64,000 nucleotides of DNA from DASVRA01 sp036388855 (GTDB lineage: Bacteria; Pseudomonadota; Alphaproteobacteria; Caulobacterales; Caulobacteraceae): NCBI GenBank assembly GCA_036388855.1, contig DASVRA010000030.1, forward strand, positions 1-64,000. Reading direction: 5' to 3'. Under the pieces are notes generated by a model, which saw only the letters and a list, made by a program, of their open reading frames with translations, was not told where the DNA came from and did no database searches. Numbering within the stretch: position 1 is the stretch's first letter; each line of letters starts with the position of its first letter. Both the position numbers and the translations under genes were made by a program. Below, piece by piece: positions 44,290 to 52,488 of this stretch.

Positions 44290-46317
44290 ATGAAGCCCCT
44301 GCACCTGATGAACTTCGCCGAGGACCGGTGGGTGGAGGCCGCCGGGGGCCTCGAGGCGCGATCGGCTGTGACGGGACAGGTGGTCGCCTTCACCGGATCG
44401 CGCGGCCTCGATTTCGGGGCGATGGCTCGCCACGCGCGGCAGGTGGGCGGGCCGGCGCTGAGGCGGCTGACGTTCCACGAGCGGGCGCGGATGATCAAGG
44501 CGCTGGCGCAGGCGGTGATGGAGCGGAAGGAGGAGCTCTACGAGATCGCCTACGAGACCGGCTGCACCCGCGCCGACAACTGGGGCGATATCGAGGGCGG
44601 GGCGGGGACGCTGTTCTCGTTCTCGTCGAAGGGACGGCGCGAGCTACCCGACGAGCGCATCCTGCTGGACGGGCCGGTGGAGCAGCTGGCCAAGGGCGGC
44701 ACCTTCGTGGGCCAGCACGTGTTCACCCCGCGCCAAGGGGTGGCGGTGCACATTAACGCCTTCAACTTCCCGGTCTGGGGGATGCTGGAGAAGCTTGCGC
44801 CCACCCTGCTGGCAGGCGTGCCGGCGATCGTGAAGCCGGCGACCGCCACCTCGTACCTGACCGAGCACTGCTTCCGCATCCTGATCGAGGCGAAGATCCT
44901 GCCCGAAGGCGCGCTGCAGTTCATCGCCGGGTCGGTAGGCGACTTGCTCGACCACCTGGGCTGTCAGGACGTGGTCTCGTTCACCGGCTCGGCCGACACG
45001 GCGATGAAGCTGCAGGGCCACCCGGTGATCGCGCGCGAGTCGGTGCGGTTCATCGCCGAGCGGGATTCGTTGAACGCCACGGTGCTGGGGCCGGACGCGA
45101 CGCCCGAGACGCCCGAGTTCGAGCTGTTCGTGAAGGAGGTGGTCCGGGAGATGACCACCAAGGCCGGACAGAAGTGCACCTGCATCCGCCGCGCCTTCGT
45201 GCCGGAGGGCCTGATCGACGAGGCCGAGAAGGCGATCGCCGCGCGGCTGGCGAAGGTGACGGTCGGCAACCCCCGCGCCGAGGGCGTGCGCATGGGCGCC
45301 CTGGTCAGCCAGGACCAGCGGCGCGACGTGCGCGAGAAGGTGGCGGAGATCGCGCGGGAGGGGCGGATCGTCTTCGGCGACCCGGAGCGGGTGGAGGCGA
45401 AGGAGGCGGACGCGGAGGCCGGCGCCTTCCTCTCGCCGATCCTGCTGCGCTGCGACGACCCGTGGAATGCGCGGGCGGCGCACGAGGTGGAAGCGTTCGG
45501 GCCGGTCTCGACGCTAATGCCCTACCGGGACGTCGAGGACGCGGTCAGCCTCTGCAACAAGGGGCAGGGCTCGCTGGTGATGAGCCTGTTCACCCACGCG
45601 CCGGAGGTGGCCGGCGAGGTGGTGATGGGCGCGGGCGCCTACCACGGTCGGCTGCTGGTCGTGGACCGCGAGTGCGCCAAGGAGTCCACCGGCCACGGCA
45701 ATCCCCTGCCGCCGCTGATCCACGGCGGCCCCGGGCGCGCGGGCGGGGGCGAGGAGATGGGGGGCGTGCGCGGCGTCAAGCACTACATGCAGCGCACCGC
45801 GCTGCAGGGCTCGCCGCGGATGCTGACGCAGGTCGGGCGGCGCTGGATCGTGGGCGCGCCGGAGCTCAACGACGGGCCGCACCCGTTCCGGCTGCGGCTC
45901 GGCGAACTGGAGCTCGGCAAGACCTTCCGCTCGGAGCCGCGCACGGTGAGCGTGGAGGACATCGAGCACTTCGCCCGCTTCACCGGCGATCAGTTTTACG
46001 CCCACATGGACGAGGAGGCGGCGGCGGCGAACCCGTTCTTCCCCGGCCGGGTGGCGCACGGCTACCTGATCCTCAGCTTCGCGGCGGGCCTGTTCGTCGA
46101 TCCCGATCCGGGGCCGGTGCTGGCCAACTACGGGCTGGACAACCTGCGCTTCCTCAAGCCGCTGTCGCCCGGAGAGGCGATGCAGGTGCGCGTGACGGTG
46201 AAATCCAAGCAGTTGCGCACGGAGGAGTACGGCGAGGTGCGCTGGGACGTGCTGGTGTCCAACGGCGAAGGCGAGACGGTGGCGACCTACGACCTGCTCA
46301 CCATGAACGCGATCTGA
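44290..46317 (+). CDS. paaZ: Bifunctional oxepin-CoA hydrolase / 3-oxo-5,6-dehydrosuberyl-CoA semialdehyde dehydrogenase PaaZ
   Basis: 675 residues, as for E. coli PaaZ. The N-terminal aldehyde dehydrogenase part (about 1-520) has FHERARMIKALA, AVHINAFNFPVWGMLEKLAP, VSFTGSADTA and catalytic Cys in TTKAGQKCTCIRR, with HGGPGRAGGGEEMGG. The C-terminal MaoC-type hydratase (about 535-675) has FTGDQFYAHMDEEAAA and VAHGYLIL. It opens the oxepin-CoA ring and oxidises the aldehyde in aerobic phenylacetate breakdown. No other paa genes lie in this window. An ATG at 44263 is an alternative start. Confidence 0.93.
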   Translation: MKPLHLMNFAEDRWVEAAGGLEARSAVTGQVVAFTGSRGLDFGAMARHARQVGGPALRRLTFHERARMIKALAQAVMERKEELYEIAYETGCTRADNWGDIEGGAGTLFSFSSKGRRELPDERILLDGPVEQLAKGGTFVGQHVFTPRQGVAVHINAFNFPVWGMLEKLAPTLLAGVPAIVKPATATSYLTEHCFRILIEAKILPEGALQFIAGSVGDLLDHLGCQDVVSFTGSADTAMKLQGHPVIARESVRFIAERDSLNATVLGPDATPETPEFELFVKEVVREMTTKAGQKCTCIRRAFVPEGLIDEAEKAIAARLAKVTVGNPRAEGVRMGALVSQDQRRDVREKVAEIAREGRIVFGDPERVEAKEADAEAGAFLSPILLRCDDPWNARAAHEVEAFGPVSTLMPYRDVEDAVSLCNKGQGSLVMSLFTHAPEVAGEVVMGAGAYHGRLLVVDRECAKESTGHGNPLPPLIHGGPGRAGGGEEMGGVRGVKHYMQRTALQGSPRMLTQVGRRWIVGAPELNDGPHPFRLRLGELELGKTFRSEPRTVSVEDIEHFARFTGDQFYAHMDEEAAAANPFFPGRVAHGYLILSFAAGLFVDPDPGPVLANYGLDNLRFLKPLSPGEAMQVRVTVKSKQLRTEEYGEVRWDVLVSNGEGETVATYDLLTMNAI

Positions 46318-46323
46318 CGCGGC

Positions 46324-47484
46324 TCAGGAGGCGGCGGCGCGCCTGGCGCTCGCCCGCACCTTTTCGCTCTCGCTCTTCAGCTGGCCGCAGGCGGCGAGAA
46401 TGTCGCGGCCGCGCGGCCTGCGGATCGGAGCGGCGTAGCCGGCGCGGTTGACGATGCGGCCGAAGGTTTCGATCACGTCGCGCGACGAGCACTCGTAGGG
46501 GCTGCCGGGCCAGGGGTTGAACGGGATCAGGTTGATCTTGGAGGGGATGCCCGCGACCAGCTTGACCAGCGCCTTGGCCTCGGCGGGGCTGTCGTTGACG
46601 CCCTTCAGCATCACGTATTCGAAGGTGACGCGCTTGGCGTTGGACAGGCCGGGATAGGCGCGCACCGCCGCCATCAACTCGGCGATCGGGTATTTCTTGT
46701 TGAGGGGGACGAGGCGGTCGCGCAGCTCGTCGTTGGTTGCGTGCAGCGACACCGCGAGCATGGCCTGGGTCTTGTCGCCGAGGGGGACCAGCTGGGGGAC
46801 CACGCCCGAGGTGGAGACGGTGATCTTGCGGCGCGAGATGCCAATGCCTTCGTTGTCGGAGATGATGTCGATGGCCTCGGCCACGCCGTCGAGATTGTAG
46901 AGCGGCTCGCCCATGCCCATGAACACGATGTTGGAGAGCTTGCGGCCCTCCTGGGGCGCCGGCCATTCGCCGAGGTCGTCGCGGGCGACCTGGACCTGGG
47001 CGACGATCTCGGCGGCCGTCAGGTTGCGGACCAGCGGCTGGGTGCCGGTGTGGCAGAAGGTGCAGTTGAGCGTGCAGCCGACCTGGCTGGAGACGCAGAG
47101 CGCGCCGGCGCCCGATTGGGCGATGTCGGGGATGAACACGGTCTCGGCCTCGACGCCGGGGGCGAAGCGGAGAAGCCACTTGCGGGTGCCGTCGGCGCTG
47201 ACCTGGCGGGCGGCGATCTCCGGGCGCGCGATCGTGAGGCGCTCGGCCATCAGCGCGCGCGTGTCCTTGGCGATGTCGGTCATGCGCGCGAAGTCGGTGA
47301 CGCCGTAGTGGTGCAGCCAGCGCCAGGCCTGCCCGGCGCGCATCTTCGCCTTGTCGGGTGGGCAGGCGCCGGCCTCCACCAGCGCCGCGCGCAAGCCCTC
47401 GCGGCTCAGGCCGGCGATGTTAACCGGCTGAGGGGCGGGCGCGGGGCGCGCCTCGGGGCGCGTGAGGTCGAGGGTGATCGACAC
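46324..47484 (-). CDS. rlmN: Dual-specificity 23S rRNA / tRNA adenine-C2 methyltransferase RlmN
   Basis: 386-residue radical SAM enzyme that makes 2-methyladenosine in 23S rRNA (A2503) and tRNA. The radical SAM cysteines are Cys137, Cys141 and Cys144 in GCTLNCTFCHTG. NIVFMGMGEPLYNLD, ISRRKITVSTSGVVP, LAVSLHATNDELRD and NLIPFNPWPGSPYE follow, and the second catalytic Cys is in DILAACGQL. Complete. Convergent with paaZ with only six bases between. Confidence 0.96.
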   Translation of the reverse strand: MSITLDLTRPEARPAPAPQPVNIAGLSREGLRAALVEAGACPPDKAKMRAGQAWRWLHHYGVTDFARMTDIAKDTRALMAERLTIARPEIAARQVSADGTRKWLLRFAPGVEAETVFIPDIAQSGAGALCVSSQVGCTLNCTFCHTGTQPLVRNLTAAEIVAQVQVARDDLGEWPAPQEGRKLSNIVFMGMGEPLYNLDGVAEAIDIISDNEGIGISRRKITVSTSGVVPQLVPLGDKTQAMLAVSLHATNDELRDRLVPLNKKYPIAELMAAVRAYPGLSNAKRVTFEYVMLKGVNDSPAEAKALVKLVAGIPSKINLIPFNPWPGSPYECSSRDVIETFGRIVNRAGYAAPIRRPRGRDILAACGQLKSESEKVRASARRAAAS

Positions 47485-47544
47485 GTCGGATCCAGGCTTT
47501 CGGGAAGCTATAACAGATGGAGGCTTTCCCCGGAATTTCGAGGG

Positions 47545-48417
47545 TCAGAACACCTCGGCGGTGATGCGGCCGTCGGGGTGGAGGGCGGCGCGCTTCATGC
47601 CCTGGCTGTTGAAGGGCATGGCGATGGCGCCGTCGCGGTCGAGCGCGATCAGGCCGCCGTCTCCGCCGAGCGCCTTGACCTCGTCCAGCACCGCCTCAGC
47701 GGCGCCGAGCAGGCTGTCTCCGCCGTAGCGGACGCGGGCGGCGAGCTGGTGGGCGGCGGCGGCGCGGATGAAGTATTCGCCCAGGCCCGTGCAGGAGACG
47801 GCGACGCGGTCGTCCGCCCAGGTGCCGGCGCCGATCAGGGGCGCATCCCCGACTCGGCCGAGCGGCTTGCCGAACACCCCGCCGGTGGAGGTGGCGGCGG
47901 CCAGCCCGCCTTCCTGGTCCAGGGCCACGCAGCCGACGGTGCCGTGGCTGAGGCGGTTCACCTCCGCCAGATCGAGGTCGGTGTGCAGGAACCACTCGGC
48001 CTCATTTTTGATCCGCTCCAGGCCCTGCGCCTCGGCGAGGCGGCAGGCGCCCTGGCCGATGAACATGACGTGGGGCGTCGTCTCCATCGCCGCGCGGGCG
48101 GCGGCGATGGGGCTCTTGAAGCCCTCCAGGCCGGCGACGGAGCCGGCGCGGCGGCTCTGTCCCTCCATCAGGGCGGCGTCGAGTTCGTAGCGGCCTTCGG
48201 TGTTGGGCGAGGATCCGCGCCCGGCGATGTAGAGGCCCGACTCCTCCAGCGCGGCGGCGAGTTCGCAGACCAGGTCGAGGGCGGGGACGCCGCTCCGGAG
48301 CCGCTCGCGGCCTAGCTCCGCCAACCCGCGTATGTGCTCCAGGTGCGGCGCGTAGTTCCGGTCGCGCCGCGCCCCGGCGCCGCCGTGGATTACCAGTGCG
48401 ATGGGGGAAGCGGCCAC
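47545..48417 (-). CDS. Isoaspartyl peptidase / L-asparaginase, Ntn-hydrolase type
   Basis: About 290 residues from a GTG at 48417 (GAGG five bases before), directly after the upstream stop. The start IALVIHGGAGARRDRNY and the autocleavage site SHGTVGCVALD (Thr becomes the nucleophile) define the plant-type asparaginase family. STGGVFGKPLGRVGDAPLIG and TGLGEYFIRAAAA are further signatures. It hydrolyses isoaspartyl peptides and possibly asparagine. An in-frame ATG at 48474 overlaps the preceding gene. Confidence 0.91.
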   Translation of the reverse strand: MAASPIALVIHGGAGARRDRNYAPHLEHIRGLAELGRERLRSGVPALDLVCELAAALEESGLYIAGRGSSPNTEGRYELDAALMEGQSRRAGSVAGLEGFKSPIAAARAAMETTPHVMFIGQGACRLAEAQGLERIKNEAEWFLHTDLDLAEVNRLSHGTVGCVALDQEGGLAAATSTGGVFGKPLGRVGDAPLIGAGTWADDRVAVSCTGLGEYFIRAAAAHQLAARVRYGGDSLLGAAEAVLDEVKALGGDGGLIALDRDGAIAMPFNSQGMKRAALHPDGRITAEVF

Positions 48418-48433
48418 GGGACCTCGGCTGGCG

Positions 48434-49075
48434 CTAATGGACGAAGACGGAGGCAATGGCGGCCTGGCCGGCATAGTTCAACAGCCACAGAGCCGTGGGC
48501 AAGGGACGGGACCGGGGCTCGGGCCGGAAGCTGCGCCACAAGGCCACCAGTTCGGCGATGAATACGGCGGCGGCGCCGGCCATCGCGGGCCAGAGATCGA
48601 AGCGGAGGGTGAAGGCGGCCCCGACCATCAGCAGCAGGGCGCCGAGGTCGGTGGCTGCGGACATGCGCGCCTCGCCGATGCCGCGCCACAGCCGCGCCAG
48701 CACCAAACCAGCGGCGAGCAGGGCCAGGGCTATAGGCCCCGCGTGGGCGGGATCGGCCAGGGCGGCGCGGCCGCCGCCTTCGCGCAGGAGCAGGTAGGCG
48801 AAGGCGATCCAGGCGCCGAAGTGGAGCAGGGAGTTGGAGGTGGTCCAGCCGTTGCGCTCGCGCGGCGGCATCAACTGGGCACCAGCCGAGAGCACCAGGG
48901 CGATGCCGAGCGCGCCTGGCGCCATGCCGCGCAGGTAGGCGTAGAGGGCGAGCGCGCCGATGGCGGCCGCCTTCAGGCCTCGTTCGGCGCCGCTCCCGGG
49001 CCGCGCCCAAGCCGCCCAGGCCGCGCCGAGCGCCGCCAGCCCGGAGAGCACCGGCAGCGGCTGGTCAATCGTCAC
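48434..49075 (-). CDS. YhhN-like (lysoplasmalogenase family) membrane protein
   Basis: 213 residues with about eight hydrophobic helices and almost no soluble part. LRGMAPGALGIALVLSAGAQ, GALLLMVGAAFTLRFDL and the terminal WLLNYAGQAAIASVF suit the YhhN/TMEM86 pattern, some members of which hydrolyse lysoplasmalogens. The match is by general pattern, so the enzymatic role is uncertain. It overlaps the YkvA-like gene by about 11 bases. Confidence 0.65.
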   Translation of the reverse strand: MTIDQPLPVLSGLAALGAAWAAWARPGSGAERGLKAAAIGALALYAYLRGMAPGALGIALVLSAGAQLMPPRERNGWTTSNSLLHFGAWIAFAYLLLREGGGRAALADPAHAGPIALALLAAGLVLARLWRGIGEARMSAATDLGALLLMVGAAFTLRFDLWPAMAGAAAVFIAELVALWRSFRPEPRSRPLPTALWLLNYAGQAAIASVFVH

Positions 49076-49463
49076 GGGAGAGACGGTCGAGGAAGGCGCG
49101 GGCGGCCTCCTTGTGTGCGGGCTTCACCGTGCGGCCGACGATGGCCATCAGGGCGGCGATCACCGCGGCGTCGTCGGTGAAGCCGATGCCGGCCAGGATG
49201 TCGGGGATGGCGTCGGTGGGCAGCACGAAATAGGCGAGGCCGGCCAGCATCAGGCCCTTGCTGGTGGTCGGCGTGGCGGGGTCGCGGGCGCTGTACCAGA
49301 CCGACAGCAGATCGCCGGCGAAGGGGATGCGGCCGGCGACGCGGCGCAGCTTGGGCAGGAAGCCGCGGCGGACGCGCTGCTCGTTCAGCTGTACGGTGGC
49401 GGGCACCAGCGCGCGCGAAGGCTCGATGGCCTGCGTCGGATCGGTGTCTGTGCTGGCGCTCAT
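49065..49463 (-). CDS. YkvA-family (DUF1232) protein
   Basis: About 132 residues from the ATG at 49463. The DUF1232 core is WYSARDPATPTTSKGLMLAG, LAYFVLPTDAIPDILAGIGF, TDDAAVIAAL, the pattern with two short membrane-associated helices. Function unknown in all members. Its end overlaps the YhhN-like gene start, suggesting co-expression. Confidence 0.88.
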   Translation of the reverse strand: MSASTDTDPTQAIEPSRALVPATVQLNEQRVRRGFLPKLRRVAGRIPFAGDLLSVWYSARDPATPTTSKGLMLAGLAYFVLPTDAIPDILAGIGFTDDAAVIAALMAIVGRTVKPAHKEAARAFLDRLSRDD

Positions 49464-49564
49464 GGTCTCATCCGTTAGACGGTTCGAACCGTAGCGGTCC
49501 ACATCCTCAGAGCGGAACGCGCCCGCGCCCGCGCCGTTCAAGCTTGGCTTTGACAGGAGCTCCC

Positions 49565-50179
49565 ATGCGCGCCGTCGTGCTCAACTGCACCCTGAAGCCT
49601 TCACCCGAGCCGTCGAACACCGAGGCGCTGGCGCGGGTGGTGATGGGGCAGCTGGAGGCGGAGGGCGTCAGCTGCGACCTGATCCGGCTGGTGGACCTGA
49701 ACATCAAGCCGGGGGTGAAGTCGGACCAGGGTGAGGGCGACGACTGGCCGATGGTGCGGGCCAAGATCGCCGCCAGCGAAATCCTCGTGATGGCGACGCC
49801 GACGTGGCTGGGGCAGCACTCCAGCGTGTGCCAGCGGGCGCTGGAACGGCTCGACGCCTTCCTGTCGGAGACGCACGAGGACGGGCGGCCGATCGCGCTC
49901 GACCGGGTGGCCGGGGTGGTGATCACCGGCAACGAAGACGGGGCGCACCACATCGTCGGCACGATCGGGCAGGCGCTGATCGACGTGGGCTTCACCGTGC
50001 CGGGGCACGGCTGGACCTACTGGCACCTGGGGCCGGGCGCGGGGCCCGACTACCTGGAGGAGCAGAAGGGGCACGACTGGTCGGACCGGGTCGGGCGCAA
50101 CGCCGCGCGCAACCTGGCCAACTGCGCGCGGGCGCTGAAGGCGATGCCCTATCCGCAGCAGGAGGAGGGCGAGGGCTAG
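49565..50179 (+). CDS. NAD(P)H-dependent FMN reductase / flavodoxin-fold protein
   Basis: About 204 residues from the ATG at 49565, seven bases after AGGAG. Flavodoxin-like: MRAVVLNCTLKPSPEPSNTE (phosphate loop), ILVMATPTWLGQHSSVCQRA, VVITGNEDGAHHIVGTI, GHGWTYWHLGPGAGPDY. Similar proteins are NADPH-dependent quinone or FMN reductases. Divergent from the YkvA gene. Confidence 0.85.
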   Translation: MRAVVLNCTLKPSPEPSNTEALARVVMGQLEAEGVSCDLIRLVDLNIKPGVKSDQGEGDDWPMVRAKIAASEILVMATPTWLGQHSSVCQRALERLDAFLSETHEDGRPIALDRVAGVVITGNEDGAHHIVGTIGQALIDVGFTVPGHGWTYWHLGPGAGPDYLEEQKGHDWSDRVGRNAARNLANCARALKAMPYPQQEEGEG

Positions 50180-50757
50180 CCCCGGGGCTCCGGCCGCACG
50201 ATGGTCGGGCCGAGGTTGGCCAGGACCTCGCGGGCGTTCAGCACGCGGCGGCCGTCCGGCGGTGCGCCGCGGCCCATGGCGATCTCGGCGGAGGCCTCGT
50301 AGCGGGTGACCTCGTGGATATCGAGGCCGCCGCCGAACGGGCCGCCGAACCAGGGATCCCAGGTGCGCCAGCCGAAGCCGCCGTAATAGGCCCAGTGCGG
50401 CCTCCACCCCCAGCCGTAGCCCAGGCCGAAGCCGCTGCCGTAATAGGGGTCGGGATCGGCGTAGTAGCGGCTCTTGCGCTCGGTGTTGCGGTCGGTGGTC
50501 TCGAACCAGTCGAAGCCCTGGGCGGCGGTCAGCTCGGCGGCCCGGTAGAGCAGGTAACGCTCCACCGTCTCGCGCGAGGTCAGGCTGTTGCCGGCGAAGG
50601 TGACGCGCCAGTGGCCGGTGTCGAGTTGGACCTCCCTGAAGCCGTAGGATCGGCGCGCCTCGGGCATTGCCGGGGCGTAGGCGGTGGGGGTGGCGCAGCT
50701 TGTGAGGCCGCCGCCGAGGGCGGCCGCCGCGAGGACGGCGAGGGTTAGCCGTTTCAT
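50176..50757 (-). CDS. CC0125/CC1285-type lipoprotein
   Basis: 193 residues. The signal MKRLTLAVLAAAALGGGLTS ends at lipobox Cys21. The mature region has GFREVQLDTGHWRVTFAGNS, VERYLLYRAAELTAAQGFDW and FETTDRNTERKS, then an aromatic Tyr/Gly/Trp-rich segment (GSGFGLGYGWGWRPHWAYYG), and ends with a conserved-looking helix. This architecture is characteristic of a Caulobacterales lipoprotein family of unknown function. Start verified by the lipoprotein signal. Confidence 0.86.
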   Translation of the reverse strand: MKRLTLAVLAAAALGGGLTSCATPTAYAPAMPEARRSYGFREVQLDTGHWRVTFAGNSLTSRETVERYLLYRAAELTAAQGFDWFETTDRNTERKSRYYADPDPYYGSGFGLGYGWGWRPHWAYYGGFGWRTWDPWFGGPFGGGLDIHEVTRYEASAEIAMGRGAPPDGRRVLNAREVLANLGPTIVRPEPRG

Positions 50758-50825
50758 CGTTCCATCTCCAGGGAACCTACTGTTTATCTGGAGAATACCC
50801 CAGCAGGCGCTCGGGTTGCGTAACG

Positions 50826-51110
50826 TCAGTTGATGGTGATCTGGATCTGGCGGAACTCGAGCTTCGCCGGCGTGACCAGCCCCGCGGCGGTGACCTGGAC
50901 CGAATGGATCACGGCGTCGATCTCGGCCCGCCAGAAGTCGAGGAAGCGGTGCACCCGGGGGAAGTCCGGGGCGACGTCGAGGGTCTGCCAGAGGAAGCTC
51001 TGCAGCAGCGAGGGGTGGTCGGGGATGTAGTAGAGCACCTCGGCGGTGGTCAACCGCCGCCCCTCCAGCCGGGCGGTGAAGTCGGGGTCCGGTATACGCA
51101 CGCTGGTCAA
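50826..51110 (-). CDS. usg: Usg-family protein
   Basis: 94 residues: TAEVLYYIPDHPSLLQSFLW, QTLDVAPDFPRVHRFLDFWR, then IHSVQVTAAGLVTPAKLEFR. This matches the alphaproteobacterial Usg family, first noted beside the Caulobacter trp genes; the biochemical role is unknown. It is a single gene here, between the lipoprotein and the LysE exporter. Confidence 0.92.
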   Translation of the reverse strand: MTSVRIPDPDFTARLEGRRLTTAEVLYYIPDHPSLLQSFLWQTLDVAPDFPRVHRFLDFWRAEIDAVIHSVQVTAAGLVTPAKLEFRQIQITIN

Positions 51111-51189
51111 GCTCGGGCCTCCTCACGTGAGGCCGGGCCGCGGCTTGCAGGCGGGCCGCGCCCGACCCCGCCACCATCCGCCGCAACGC

Positions 51190-51816
51190 TTAATGCTGCG
51201 TAAGGATCAAGATCGCAGCCAATGTTAAGAGCACCCCGGTGAAGGCGGAGAACAGGCGGCGGAACCGGGGCTCGGTCATCCGGGCGGCCAGCGCCGCTCC
51301 GCCGAAGCCGTAGGTGATCATCCCAAGGCCATCGAGGGCCACCGCCGCGGCGGCGAACACCGCCAGCTGCGGCCCCACCGGGCGCGAGGGCTCGATGAAC
51401 GGCGGCAGGATCGCGGTGATGTAGACCAGGGCCTTGGGGTTGGTGAGCTGCACCAACAGGCCGTCGCGGAACGGGCGCTCGACCCGGCGGCCGGCGACGG
51501 CGGCGCCGGAAGGATCGCGGAAGGCGGCGGCGAACTTTCCCACCGCAAGCCAGAGCAGGTAGCCGACGCCCAGCCAGCGCAGCCACTGGAAGGCGCCCGG
51601 GTGGCTCTTGGCCACCGCCGCCAGGCCCAGAGCGGCGGCCGCGAACCAGACGAGGTTGCCGCTGATCATGCCGGCCGTGGCGAGCAACACGGCCTTGCGC
51701 CCGTGCGCCACGCCGGCGGCCAGGGCAAACAGGATGGCCGGGCCTGGCGTGACCACCACGAGCGCGGTGATGGCGAGGAAGGCGGCGAAGAGTTCCGGAT
51801 CGACAGGGAGCGTCAT
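51190..51816 (-). CDS. LysE-family amino acid exporter
   Basis: 208 residues with about six membrane helices. The LysE/RhtB signatures VVTPGPAILFALAAGVAHGR and LLWLAVGKFAAAFRD are followed by QLTNPKALVYITAILPPFI, with NPKA a hallmark. It exports amino acids or homoserine lactone-like compounds; substrate unknown. Its ATG overlaps the preceding stop by four bases (ATGA). Confidence 0.9.
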   Translation of the reverse strand: MTLPVDPELFAAFLAITALVVVTPGPAILFALAAGVAHGRKAVLLATAGMISGNLVWFAAAALGLAAVAKSHPGAFQWLRWLGVGYLLWLAVGKFAAAFRDPSGAAVAGRRVERPFRDGLLVQLTNPKALVYITAILPPFIEPSRPVGPQLAVFAAAAVALDGLGMITYGFGGAALAARMTEPRFRRLFSAFTGVLLTLAAILILTQH

Positions 51817-52424
51817 CGTCGGCCCCGCGCCAGCGCTTCGGCGCGCCGGCGGGCGGCGCGGTTGGAGGGCGGCGGAGGTTCAGACGCCCCGGCGCCGGCC
51901 TCCGGACTCGAAAACGAGTCCGGAGAGTCCGGAGAGTCCGGTTCGGTGCTCTCCGCCGCGGCCTCGCGGGAGCGGGCGGCGCGCTGGTGCAACAAGGAGC
52001 GATCGTCACGCTCGGCCAAGGCCCGGCGGCCATCAGCGGGCGAACCGAAGCATTCCTCGGCGATCTGAATGGAGGAAAGCTGCTGGTGCAGCTTCAGCCA
52101 GCCTTGCGCTTCACGGGTGCGGCCCTGGCGGATGGCCCACATCATCCGGCCCCAGGCCTCCTCCGCGCCCTCGCGCGCCGGAAGATCGGCGAAGGCAGCG
52201 ATCAGGGCGAGGTCCGGCCCGGCGGGTTCGGGATCGGGCTGGTCGGCGCGGCGCCAGCCCTCGGCCCTAGCGCGGTCGCGAAGGGCGGTGAGGCCGAGGT
52301 CGTAGCGCTCGCACACCTCGCGTGCGGTCACTCCGGCGCGGTAATCGGCCTCAGCCCGCGCCCAGGTTCCCGGCGACCTGCAGCGGCGGGTGGAGGCGGA
52401 GGCAGGGGCGGTCTCAAGGCTCAT
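51813..52424 (-). CDS. Hypothetical protein with an HTH-like segment and acidic SPD repeats
   Basis: 203 residues from the ATG at 52424 (GGAGGAG upstream). Residues about 28-60 (WARAEADYRAGVTAREVCER, LGLTALRDRARAEGW) resemble the helix-turn-helix of phage terminase small subunits. A helical middle region follows, then a repeated Asp-Ser-Pro run (TEPDSPDSPDSFSSPE) encoded by tandem TCCGGAGAG repeats, and a basic tail. Function unknown. Overlaps the LysE gene by four bases. Confidence 0.68.
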   Translation of the reverse strand: MSLETAPASASTRRCRSPGTWARAEADYRAGVTAREVCERYDLGLTALRDRARAEGWRRADQPDPEPAGPDLALIAAFADLPAREGAEEAWGRMMWAIRQGRTREAQGWLKLHQQLSSIQIAEECFGSPADGRRALAERDDRSLLHQRAARSREAAAESTEPDSPDSPDSFSSPEAGAGASEPPPPSNRAARRRAEALARGRR

Positions 52425-52488
52425 GACGTGCTCCTCCATGGAACATAGCACGAGCCATACAGGGTAGGCAAATAGTCCTATAAACGGA

